Translations under genes and position numbers: made by a program
The notes under the pieces: generated by a model
The model's database searches: none
Told to the model about the DNA's origin: nothing
What the model saw: only the letters and a program-made list of their open reading frames with translations
Origin: Opitutaceae bacterium
GTDB taxonomy: Bacteria; Verrucomicrobiota; Verrucomicrobiia; Opitutales; Opitutaceae
Direction: 5' to 3'
DNA: 63,923 nucleotides
Assembly: GCA_024711005.1 (NCBI GenBank)
Contig: JANJTQ010000229.1
Location: 1-63,923 of the forward strand
Shown: in pieces, positions 26,257 through 33,936 of the stretch
Layout: each line of letters begins with the position of its first letter
How positions within the stretch are numbered: the first letter of the stretch is position 1

Positions 26257-27864
26257 TCAGAGATACAGCGGCGCATACCGTTCCTCCAGGTATCGCAACA
26301 GATACTTCGGCGTGAGTTCCTCGCCCGTTACGCGCCGCACAAGTTCCAAGGTTTCGTAGCGCCGTCCTTGCCGGTGGATACCCGTGCGCAACCAGCCCAG
26401 CAGACGCGAAAAATCCCCTCGCGCGAAGTCGTCCTCAATATCCGGATACGTCTTGAGCGCCGTCGCCCACAACTGCGCGGCGATCATGTTGCCCAGGCAG
26501 TAACTCGGAAAATAACCGAACGCCCCGCCCGACCAGTGCACGTCCTGCAACACGCCCTGGCTGTCCGCCGGCGGTGTGAGCCCGAGCAGTTCCTGCGACA
26601 ACGCATTCCACGCCGCCGGTAGATCGCGCACCTCCAGCTCGCCGGCGAAGAGCCGCCGCTCCAACTCGAAGCGGAGCAGGATATGGAGGTTGTAGTGCAC
26701 CTCGTCGGAATCGACACGGATGAGGGTCGGTGCGACTTCATTGACCGCCAAATAAAGATCGTCCGAGGAAACCGCGGCGAGTTGCGCAGGGAATCGTTCG
26801 CGAAAGCGCGGTTCAAAGAATTTCCAGAACGCTCGACTGCGTGACACTTGGTTTTCCCAAAGGCGGCTCTGCGATTCATGCACGCCCATGCCGGCGTTTT
26901 GACCCAAGGGGGTTCCTTGCGCGGCAAGCGGCAGGCCTTGTTCGTAAAGCCCGTGTCCCGTCTCATGAATCGACGAAAAGAGCGAGTCGAGCGGGTTGTC
27001 GGCGTCGAAGCGCGTAGTCATGCGGATGTCCGCGCCCGAGCCTTCACAAAACGGGTGCAGCGAAACATCGATGCGGCCCCGGCGATAATTGAAGCCGAGA
27101 CGTTCCGTGACGTCGCGAAGAAACGCCCGCTGCGCCTCCACGGGAAAACCTTTGAAAATCCCGTTCTTCGCTCGCACCGGTGACTCGGCGATACGACGCA
27201 CGAGTGGAACCAGACCGGTCTTCAGTTCGGTGAACAACCCGGTGAGCTTCGCCGCGGTCATGCCGGGATCATGTTTATCGATCGCGTAGTCGTAGGCCCG
27301 GTCGGCCCAGCCGAGATAGGCGGCTTCCTGCTTGGCCAACGCGAGGTGCTTTTCCAGAAACGGTGCAAAGGCCACAAAATCGGATTTTCCCTTGGCCGCG
27401 GCCCACGCGTGATAGGCGGCGCTGGAGAGCCGGGCTTTCTCGGCGACGAATTCCGCGGGCAGTTTGACGACCCGATCATAGTCACGCCGGGCCTCACGCA
27501 TGACCACCGCCCGGTCCGCCTGCACCGCCGGTTTGTCACTTATTAAGTGACAAACCGGCTCGACCGTCAGCGACGGGGTCGGGGTGGCTTGGGAGGAACG
27601 CCCCCGATCTTTTGCGTTTTCCAATGGATCGGCGGGCGAAATCCCAAGGCCGCTCTCCAACTCCGTTAGCAGCGTGCCGATTTCCGGATCGGCGGCGGCT
27701 GCGTGCTGGAGTTCGGCGAGGAGCGCAAGTTGCTCGGCGCGCTGGTCGGCGCTGTCGGGAGGGAGGTTCACCTGCTCGTCCCACCCTAGAAGGCCGGCGA
27801 CAGTACTCAGATAGTGGGCTCGTTTAAGTTTTGCGACGAGACGCTCGTAGGAATCGGCAGACAT
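26257..27864 (-). CDS. Carboxypeptidase M32 (Taq type), with in-frame palindromic insert
   Basis: A 535-residue thermostable carboxypeptidase 1 family enzyme, a zinc metalloprotease acting on peptide C-termini in the cytoplasm. The zinc motif is SIHETGHGLYEQGLP (HExxH), and HESQSRLWENQV is the conserved downstream block. Residues about 70-110 (DPLENAKDRGRSSQATPTP through PVCHLISDKPAVQ) fill a region that in the family is a short linker before VREARRDYDR-type sequence. Its core is the palindrome at 27528-27558. The ATG at 27864 is the first sensible start (MSADSYERLVAKLKRA). The downstream tatD gene follows after 87 bp. Confidence 0.93.
   Translation of the reverse strand: MSADSYERLVAKLKRAHYLSTVAGLLGWDEQVNLPPDSADQRAEQLALLAELQHAAAADPEIGTLLTELESGLGISPADPLENAKDRGRSSQATPTPSLTVEPVCHLISDKPAVQADRAVVMREARRDYDRVVKLPAEFVAEKARLSSAAYHAWAAAKGKSDFVAFAPFLEKHLALAKQEAAYLGWADRAYDYAIDKHDPGMTAAKLTGLFTELKTGLVPLVRRIAESPVRAKNGIFKGFPVEAQRAFLRDVTERLGFNYRRGRIDVSLHPFCEGSGADIRMTTRFDADNPLDSLFSSIHETGHGLYEQGLPLAAQGTPLGQNAGMGVHESQSRLWENQVSRSRAFWKFFEPRFRERFPAQLAAVSSDDLYLAVNEVAPTLIRVDSDEVHYNLHILLRFELERRLFAGELEVRDLPAAWNALSQELLGLTPPADSQGVLQDVHWSGGAFGYFPSYCLGNMIAAQLWATALKTYPDIEDDFARGDFSRLLGWLRTGIHRQGRRYETLELVRRVTGEELTPKYLLRYLEERYAPLYL
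27528..27558. repeat. Perfect 31-bp palindrome inside the carboxypeptidase gene
   Basis: Arms CCGGTTTGTCACTTA and TAAGTGACAAACCGG flank a single T, so all 15 bases pair. It holds the same core as the 18821-18841 palindrome and is coding here (peptide PVCHLISDKP, residues about 103-112). Confidence 0.9.
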
Positions 27865-27988
27865 GTGGAAAAGTTTCCATGCAATCACACCGGTCAACCG
27901 GTGCGAAGCGAAGAATCATTCGCCGTAACACAGCTTCATTGGCGCGCCCACTTGGATCGACTCACGCCCCGGGCTGCCCCGAGGATCT

Positions 27989-28975
27989 TTACTCGTTGCC
28001 CTGTTCCGTACGCGCGGAGGGAAACGGTTCCACGCCGCGTAAGATGACATTCCCCCCGCTGGCCCGAGCCACGATGACCGGCCCCCCGCCGTTGAGAGTC
28101 GCTTTCAGGCGGGACCGCCGATCACCGTCGCCGACCACCTTGAGGGGAAGCTCGTCCGCCACGGCCACCTTGCCAAACAGCGAAGAGCGCAAGTTCAGCG
28201 TGCAGGCGCTGTTGGTCTCCAAGACCAAGGACAGGTCGCCACCCGAGAGCATGATATCCGCGGGATGCCTGACCGGTGATACAAAACCCACGCCGGCATC
28301 GGAACCACTGCCGCGGACCACGACCTCGCCACTCGCTTGTTGCAGCTCGATATAACCGCCCCGACTGGAAAGCCGCGTATGGTCCGTCGCTCGTCCCACC
28401 GTGAGGGCGCCCGTCAAGGTGGACGCGATGATCGGACCGGAGGCGGCGGTAATGGCGACCCTGCCGGTGTGGCTGCGGGCGGTAACCGGCCCATTGATCT
28501 CACCCGTAAAAATGTCCCCCGACTCGCTATTGAGCACGACCGAACCTTCCAGCGAACCGATCACAATGCCTCCGGTCAGGGTGTCGACTTGCACGTCGCA
28601 GCGCCGTGGCACCTTGATTTCATAGACCAAACTCACCGGTGCCCACGTATGCCAGGACCACCCCACCCGCTTACGCTGACGCGCAGTCAACGTCACCGCG
28701 CCATTCCGCTGATCCATACTGAGCTCAAGCGAGGCGAGAAGCGCATCCATCGCCGCCTCGGTATCGACCTCCGCCGTTTGAACCACAACCACGTCGATGG
28801 TTTTGCCTTCCGCGACTTCGGTAATGCGCACGGCACCATCAAAGGTATCCACCTTCAGGACTGCATCCATCGGCACATCAAACTGACGCTCAATCCGACG
28901 CTCGATCACCGCAATCGCCGGTACGGTCACAAGCGCCCAAGTTATTGCCAGAAAGTATAAAAATATCCGGGACAT
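27989..28975 (-). CDS. DUF4097-type exported beta-strand repeat protein
   Basis: A 328-residue protein with a Sec signal (IFLYFLAITWALVTVPAIA). Its body is a chain of short beta strands with the DUF4097 pattern: VDTFDGAVRITE, VSLVYEIKVPRRCDVQVDTL, GGIVIGSLEGSVVLNSESGDI, NGPVTARSHTGRVAI, IIASTLTGALTVG and LSSRGGYIELQQASGEVVVRG, the G-x-[IV]-x repeats of a right-handed beta helix. Such proteins are often found in the envelope and sometimes with anti-sigma factors, but none lies here. Function is unknown. No partner gene is obvious; neighbours are on the same strand but separated. Confidence 0.85.
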   Translation of the reverse strand: MSRIFLYFLAITWALVTVPAIAVIERRIERQFDVPMDAVLKVDTFDGAVRITEVAEGKTIDVVVVQTAEVDTEAAMDALLASLELSMDQRNGAVTLTARQRKRVGWSWHTWAPVSLVYEIKVPRRCDVQVDTLTGGIVIGSLEGSVVLNSESGDIFTGEINGPVTARSHTGRVAITAASGPIIASTLTGALTVGRATDHTRLSSRGGYIELQQASGEVVVRGSGSDAGVGFVSPVRHPADIMLSGGDLSLVLETNSACTLNLRSSLFGKVAVADELPLKVVGDGDRRSRLKATLNGGGPVIVARASGGNVILRGVEPFPSARTEQGNE

Positions 28976-29051
28976 AGCGCGAAGTTGGAATAAGCACCTC
29001 CACCTTCAAGCCAGCATTTGGCAAAACCAAATCTCCCGGGACCAAGTCCAA

Positions 29052-29315
29052 TCAGGTCTTCTGCGCATTATTACACACGTAATGCGCCAACGAGCGGTTC
29101 ATTGTATAGGCTTTCAGGGACGCGTCACCGGCCTTGTCGTTGCGCTCGATCAGAAAGCGCGGCGGACGACGGAGGGCGATTTCCTCCTGCTCGGCGGCGG
29201 TTGCGATGAGCAACAATACCTCGGCCCGCGCAGGCAGACGCGCCGCCGGGAAGTTCGCATGCATGGCGAGCCAGCGGAGGGTTTGTTGCAGCGGTGTGGG
29301 AACGGGAGCGGTCAC
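29052..29315 (-). CDS. Small hypothetical protein, 87 aa
   Basis: A reading frame from a GTG at 29315 (TAPVPTPLQQTLRWLAMHAN). The peptide is mixed and has a hydrophobic start to PARAEVLLLIATAAE, then RRPPRFLIERNDKAGD. It lies between the DUF4097 gene and an ArsC-like gene. No Shine-Dalgarno sequence is visible and no family was recognised, so the start and the reality of the gene are uncertain; codon-position GC bias is consistent with coding but the length is short. Confidence 0.4.
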   Translation of the reverse strand: MTAPVPTPLQQTLRWLAMHANFPAARLPARAEVLLLIATAAEQEEIALRRPPRFLIERNDKAGDASLKAYTMNRSLAHYVCNNAQKT

Positions 29316-29424
29316 GCTGCAGACTGTGCAGGAAGAATCCGGCGGGAGTCAACGGGCGGAAGTGAAAAGGCATCAGCCGGAGAAAAGGAGATCGGACGGT
29401 CTTCGTCCCTCCCGTTCTCGGGAC

Positions 29425-29811
29425 TCAAGGTTTCAAGGCCGCCGTCCACGTCTTTTCGTCGAAACCGACCAAGGCCACGCCGTTCACTCCGGAGCCGATC
29501 GCGAAGGGGCGCTTTACCAGATTGCCGTTGCCGGCCAGCAGCGCGAGCGCCTCGGACTCGGTCATCGAGGGAAGCTTATCGCCCAGCTTGAGCGCTCGAT
29601 AGTCCACGCCCGATGTATTGAAAAGTTTGCGCAACGCTCCCGCACCTCCGAGGCGGGCGAGCATCGCGCGCAACTCGGCGGCGGTCGGCGGAGTCTCGCG
29701 AATGGGTTTTTCGTCGAATGCGATCCGATGCGCCCGCAACCACTTCACGGCGCGGCGGCACGTATCGCATTTCGCGTAGGTGTAGACCGTAAGCGTATTC
29801 GTCGTTGTCAT
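29425..29811 (-). CDS. ArsC/Spx-like thioredoxin-fold protein (arsenate reductase family)
   Basis: A 128-residue protein of the ArsC/Spx/MgsR group. The motif YAKCDTCRRAVKWLR is the CxxC start typical of the Spx-like branch rather than the single-Cys ArsC, and PIRETPPTAAELRAMLARL and FNTSGVDYRAL are the later conserved blocks; the LVKRPFAIG segment holds the cis-Pro region. Members include arsenate reductases and redox-sensing transcription partners; which applies here cannot be told. The gene begins immediately after the EEP protein gene (4-bp gap), so both are in one unit. Confidence 0.85.
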   Translation of the reverse strand: MTTTNTLTVYTYAKCDTCRRAVKWLRAHRIAFDEKPIRETPPTAAELRAMLARLGGAGALRKLFNTSGVDYRALKLGDKLPSMTESEALALLAGNGNLVKRPFAIGSGVNGVALVGFDEKTWTAALKP

Positions 29812-29814
29812 ACG

Positions 29815-31335
29815 TTATTTGACCCACTCTTTGGCCTTCACGAGGAACTGCCAATTACCTTTGTAGGTGCCGAGTTCGCCGTAAAACGAGAGTTTCCCGT
29901 CCTGCTCGCGTCGCTGAGTGTAGAGGAGATTTCGAATCTCCTTCCGCGGCCCATAGACATCATAGGTCCCGCCGTGCACTTCGATCTTGAGGAAACGATC
30001 GTCGAGGGCTTTCGCCTCCACGCGGAAAAATTTCCCGGTCCACGTTCCGTCGCGCAGGTCCACGTCCGCGGGCAGATCGGCGAGCACCACGGCGGAAGCG
30101 AAGTCGGTCTTCGACAAATCGACTTTGTTGGCCCGGCCATTTCCGTCGTCTTCGCTCCCCGACTCGCGGGTAAGCGGCATGAATTTGCCCGGCAGGTTGT
30201 CCGCCACGGTCCGAAACCGCGCCAGAATGGGAAAGTGGTCCGAAAAACCGAAACCGCCCTCCCCCTCCTTGGTGTTCCAGCGCACCGGCAGGCCCGCCGG
30301 ATCGGCGTTAAGACCAGGGCGTTTCACCACGGCAAAGGAGTTGTCGACGTACTGCACACCGCGCTGATCGTAGAGGCCGCGCGACACAATGAGGTGCATC
30401 AGCGTGCCCCATTCTCCGCGAAACACATCGCTACCCCGGTCGTCCTCGGGAAGCTCAAACCAAAGGTTGTAGAGGTCGCGCGCCGGACCACGGATCGCGA
30501 GTTCGTTGCCTTGGGATCCGAGAATATCGTTGATCGCGGTGACGGGCATTTTCCGGTATCGGCGCCTTTGATTGTAGTGCGAATTGAGGTCTCCGCCGAC
30601 GAGGATATCGGCATGGGGATCTGCTTCGAGAAGGGCATCGAGCCGCTTGCGGAGCACCCCCGCATTTTCGATGCGGGTCAGCTCCGTCGTCGCGTCAGTC
30701 GCGCCCGATTTCCAATGATTGCCAAACACCGTCAACGGATGGCCCGCCACGTCGAGTTTCACCTCAAGGATGTTGCGCGCCGAACTCGTTGGATGATTGC
30801 GCACGTCGGTGACGGGAAACCGGGTGAAGATCACGCATTTGATCGCCTTCGCCGGCCGGCCGTCATCTTGCAGCACACCGTCGTTGCCGTCGGAGCCGGC
30901 GACCACCGTGTAGCCGGCCATTCCACGATCAGCAAACGCCTTTAACAACAGCGCCTCGGCCGGCAGGTCGCCCACCTCGGTGGTGAAATCGACGCCGAGC
31001 ATTTTATCGATGGTCGTGTTGGTATAACGCCTGAGAATGCCGGTGTAGTCGGGCGGCGTTTTTCCCGGCGTATGATCAATCTCGATCTCCTGAAAAAGAA
31101 TGATGTCGGGCCCGCGGCCTTCCTCCATCCCGGCAACAACCCGCGTAATGTTCACCACCTTGGTCAGCACATGGGCCCGCGTGTAGACTGCCGGCTGAAA
31201 ATCGTCGTAGGCCGCCACGCCGTCCGCGTCGTGCAGATTTTGGACATTGAAGACCAGGACCGTGAACGGCTTTGCCACCAGCCACACCGGAGCCAGAACC
31301 AGCAGGATCAACGTTCCATAAAGCCGCATGCGCAT
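29815..31335 (-). CDS. Secreted endonuclease/exonuclease/phosphatase family protein
   Basis: A 506-residue protein with a signal peptide (LYGTLILLVLAPVWLVAKP) followed by an EEP domain: FTVLVFNVQNLHD, FQEIEIDHTP (Glu ligand), LTVFGNHWKSGATD, DILVGGDLNSHYNQRRRY (Asp-Leu-Asn) and GFSDHFPILARF (final His). Residues about 375-500 form an extra C-terminal domain (VVLADLPADVDLRDGTW) not typical of the core enzyme. Secreted relatives include extracellular nucleases. The ATG at 31335 (MRMRLYG) precedes the signal peptide; a longer frame upstream is less likely. Confidence 0.87.
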   Translation of the reverse strand: MRMRLYGTLILLVLAPVWLVAKPFTVLVFNVQNLHDADGVAAYDDFQPAVYTRAHVLTKVVNITRVVAGMEEGRGPDIILFQEIEIDHTPGKTPPDYTGILRRYTNTTIDKMLGVDFTTEVGDLPAEALLLKAFADRGMAGYTVVAGSDGNDGVLQDDGRPAKAIKCVIFTRFPVTDVRNHPTSSARNILEVKLDVAGHPLTVFGNHWKSGATDATTELTRIENAGVLRKRLDALLEADPHADILVGGDLNSHYNQRRRYRKMPVTAINDILGSQGNELAIRGPARDLYNLWFELPEDDRGSDVFRGEWGTLMHLIVSRGLYDQRGVQYVDNSFAVVKRPGLNADPAGLPVRWNTKEGEGGFGFSDHFPILARFRTVADNLPGKFMPLTRESGSEDDGNGRANKVDLSKTDFASAVVLADLPADVDLRDGTWTGKFFRVEAKALDDRFLKIEVHGGTYDVYGPRKEIRNLLYTQRREQDGKLSFYGELGTYKGNWQFLVKAKEWVK

Positions 31336-31445
31336 ACCCCTGCACAATTCCACGCACAGGTAAAAAGCGAAACCGGTGCGCATGCCGATTTATCTCAACA
31401 GCGGTGTGATTGACGCCCTCTTCTCTTGAACCAAGCGTGCCGCGA

Positions 31446-32246
31446 ATGTCGTCTGCGCGTTCCAGTCTCCCATTGCTCCAAGTCTCCGGCCTCACCGTGA
31501 TGCGAGACCGGACGACGCTGCTCAACAACGTGGGCTGGCGGGTGGAACGGGGCGAACACTGGGTGATCATCGGTCCGAACGGCTGTGGCAAAACCTCGCT
31601 CCTTCGGGCGCTCACCGGCTACCTCACGCCCAGCGCCGGCGAGATTGATCTGCTGGGTGAACGTTACGGCGAGAGCGACTGGCGGGACCTGCGCCTGCAC
31701 GTCGGCCTCGTCACGAGTGCGCTGCAAGCCAGCGTGCCGCCGGACGAACCCGCGCTTGAAACCGTCATCAGTGGCAAATACGCCCAGCTCGATCTCTGGG
31801 TGAAACCACTCGCCGTCGACCGGACGGCCGCGCTCCGACTGTTGCGTCAAAGTGGCGCCGGTGCGTTATCCGACCGGCTGTGGGGCCAGCTTTCCCAAGG
31901 CGAACGTCAGCGTGTGCTCATCGCCCGCGCGCTCATGGCCAAACCGAAGCTTCTCATTCTCGACGAGCCTTGCGCAGGTCTCGACCCGGTGGCCCGGACG
32001 CGGTTTCTCCGCTTCATCACCGAACTCTCCCGGACACCACGCGGACCTGCGCTGGTACTCGTAACCCATCACGTGGAGGAAATCACTCCCGCCTTCACCC
32101 ATGCTCTGGTGTTGAGAGCAGGCGAGGTCATCGACGCCGGACCGGTCGGCGCAACTCTTACCACGCGCACCCTGTCGCGCGCATTCGACGCAAACCTGCG
32201 GCTGACGCGAACGCGCCAAGGGTTTCAGCTCACCGTCCACGCATGA
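31446..32246 (+). CDS. ABC transporter ATP-binding protein
   Basis: A 266-residue ABC ATPase. Walker A is IGPNGCGKTSLLRAL, the signature is WGQLSQGERQRVLIARAL, Walker B is LLILDEPCAGLDPVAR and the H-loop is VLVTHHVEEI. It resembles ModF-type or iron-chelate ATPases with a single nucleotide domain. No permease gene is adjacent: the next gene encodes an exchanger-like membrane protein overlapping by the ATGA junction, which may not be its partner. Start at the ATG (31446) in MSSARSSLPLLQVSGL. Confidence 0.9.
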   Translation: MSSARSSLPLLQVSGLTVMRDRTTLLNNVGWRVERGEHWVIIGPNGCGKTSLLRALTGYLTPSAGEIDLLGERYGESDWRDLRLHVGLVTSALQASVPPDEPALETVISGKYAQLDLWVKPLAVDRTAALRLLRQSGAGALSDRLWGQLSQGERQRVLIARALMAKPKLLILDEPCAGLDPVARTRFLRFITELSRTPRGPALVLVTHHVEEITPAFTHALVLRAGEVIDAGPVGATLTTRTLSRAFDANLRLTRTRQGFQLTVHA

Positions 32247-33265
32247 ACCCGATCCCCGGCTGGTTTTCTCTGTTTGGCCTGGATCATCCCGCGACGTACG
32301 CGGTGCTGTTCCTGGCCACTTCGTTTTTTATTCTCTGGCGGTTGGAAGCCATCATGGATCGCGGCTTCGAGGGGACCGCGCTCGGCACGCTCGTGATGCC
32401 CTTGTGCTCGGGTCTGGGCAACTTGCTCTTCGTCTTCATCGTGGCGCGCAGCGACACACCGGCGCAGGAGGTGATGACCAACGCGCTCGTCAACAACGTC
32501 ACCAATCTCACCCTGCTGCTCGGCCTGCCCGCCATTTTCTGGGGACTGGCCGTCATGCCGGCCGCCACCCCCGCGAAAAGCCCGCGCCGGGGCCGCGCCA
32601 AGGCCGGCGCCGACGGAGACATGCCTCAGCGGATCAATCGCCTCGCGCTCTTCCTCACATTGATCGCGGTGGTGTTCTTCTCCGGTATCACGTGGGCGCT
32701 GGGATCGGACGGCGATCTTGATTTCTCAGACGGCCTCGTGCTCGTGGGACTCTTTGTCTTCTGGCAGAGTTTTCAGGTCTACGACGTGCTCAAACACAAC
32801 GTGCGGAAACGCATCTCGCTCGGCGTGGGCTTTTGGCTGGACGTGCTGCTCGTGCTGCTGGGCGCCGTCGGACTCTTTACCAGTATCGACGAACTGGTGA
32901 CATGGATGACACGCCAGGAAACCGGTTTTTTCCGTGTCGATAATCTCGGCTGGCTGACCGGCTGGCTGATGGTTTTGCCTAATGCACTGCTCGCGTTCTT
33001 TTACGCCGCGCGCAAACGCGCCGAGGTCGTCTATTCATCACAAATCGGCGACGGCCACATCTGCATTCCGCTCGGGATCGGGCTGTTCGCGATCATGAAA
33101 CCACTGCCCATACCGCCTCAGACAGACATGGGACTGACGTTGCTCATGGCGGGCGCTGGACTGCACCTACTCTGCCTGCTTTTCACGGGAGGCCTGCCTC
33201 GCGTCATGGGCTGGGTGCTCGTGGCGGGCTACGCGGTGTTCGTGTTCACCGGCTGGGCCGGGTGA
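32243..33265 (+). CDS. Sodium/calcium exchanger (CaCA) family-like membrane protein
   Basis: A 340-residue protein of about nine or ten transmembrane helices. Two internally related halves are visible: MTNALVNNVTNLTLLLGLP near residue 90 and YSSQIGDGHICIPLGIGLFA near residue 265, the alpha-repeat positions of calcium/cation exchangers, though without the exact Glu consensus of well-studied members. It starts inside the stop of the ABC ATPase gene (ATGA), a coupled pair. Substrate may be Ca2+, Na+ or another cation; the assignment is by repeat pattern, not by biochemistry. Confidence 0.75.
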   Translation: MNPIPGWFSLFGLDHPATYAVLFLATSFFILWRLEAIMDRGFEGTALGTLVMPLCSGLGNLLFVFIVARSDTPAQEVMTNALVNNVTNLTLLLGLPAIFWGLAVMPAATPAKSPRRGRAKAGADGDMPQRINRLALFLTLIAVVFFSGITWALGSDGDLDFSDGLVLVGLFVFWQSFQVYDVLKHNVRKRISLGVGFWLDVLLVLLGAVGLFTSIDELVTWMTRQETGFFRVDNLGWLTGWLMVLPNALLAFFYAARKRAEVVYSSQIGDGHICIPLGIGLFAIMKPLPIPPQTDMGLTLLMAGAGLHLLCLLFTGGLPRVMGWVLVAGYAVFVFTGWAG

Positions 33266-33291
33266 AAAAAAAAGCGCATGGTCTTACCCGA

Positions 33292-33375
33292 GGTAGGGCG
33301 GGACCGCTGGGACCGCCGAGCATGATCAGAGGCATGCGTACGCCGAACCGGACGGCCCGGCGGTCCGTCCCTACC
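33292..33375. repeat. Intergenic 84-bp palindrome (GGTAGGG...CCCTACC)
   Basis: Arm one (33292-33317) begins GGTAGGGCGGGACCGCTGGG; arm two (33349-33375) ends CGGTCCGTCCCTACC. The arms pair with a few mismatches around a 30-nt centre. It lies in the convergent gap between the exchanger and the 142-aa gene and has no T-run of its own. Confidence 0.75.
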
Positions 33376-33388
33376 CGCCTGGCAATCC

Positions 33389-33817
33389 TCACACCAAGGG
33401 GTCGGCGCGAAATCGCTCGCTGAGGCCAAACCAGGCCACCTGCGCCTTGAGCCAATGCGGCCGTGAACGGATTTCCTCCATCGAACGCCCCGTGTGATTG
33501 GCCAGCATGTATGCCGCCGGCCCGATGCGCATCGCCGCGTCATAGGTGTTTCCGTGTGTTCCCGAGCCAAACGTGAAACCGCCCACATCCAACTCTTGCT
33601 TGGCCAGCTCGGCGCGCAACGCCGCGATGTCCTCCGAAAAGGAGGACATATATTCGATCGCTCGCGGACCTTCATAGCGCTGGACCGCACCGCTGCCGTC
33701 GGCGAGCGCAACCAATATCCATTCATCGAAGGCCGGCTCGCCATAAAGCGAGGTCATACGTTTGAAGCAGGAGCGGATTTCCGAGGTGGCGGACTCTAAA
33801 TTCATTGTTGGCTCCAT
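33389..33817 (-). CDS. Conserved hypothetical protein, 142 aa
   Basis: A soluble mixed alpha/beta-looking protein (MNLESATSEIRSCFKRMTSL, YGEPAFDEWILVALADGSGA, YEGPRAIEYMSSFSEDIAAL, FTFGSGTHGNTYDAAMRIG, YMLANHTGRSMEEIRSRPHWL). No enzyme or binding motif is evident. It stands as a single gene between repeats and hrpA; its stop is 14 bp from the palindrome. Family unknown to me. Confidence 0.7.
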   Translation of the reverse strand: MEPTMNLESATSEIRSCFKRMTSLYGEPAFDEWILVALADGSGAVQRYEGPRAIEYMSSFSEDIAALRAELAKQELDVGGFTFGSGTHGNTYDAAMRIGPAAYMLANHTGRSMEEIRSRPHWLKAQVAWFGLSERFRADPLV

Positions 33818-33936
33818 TCAGCCGGGGCCACCTCGTCCGCCAAGCGAAATGACGATTTCACTGCCTTTGTTCAAAGCAGGTTCAATAAATTTTTACCACA
33901 GGACTGACGTGCTCCGGCGTGCCCGGGATTCCTTTC

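Noticed and set aside
31880-32242. Longer upstream extension of the exchanger reading frame through the ABC ATPase gene
   Set aside because: The extension is Arg-rich shadow sequence overlapping the ATPase; the ATG at 32243 overlaps the ATPase stop and begins the first membrane helix.
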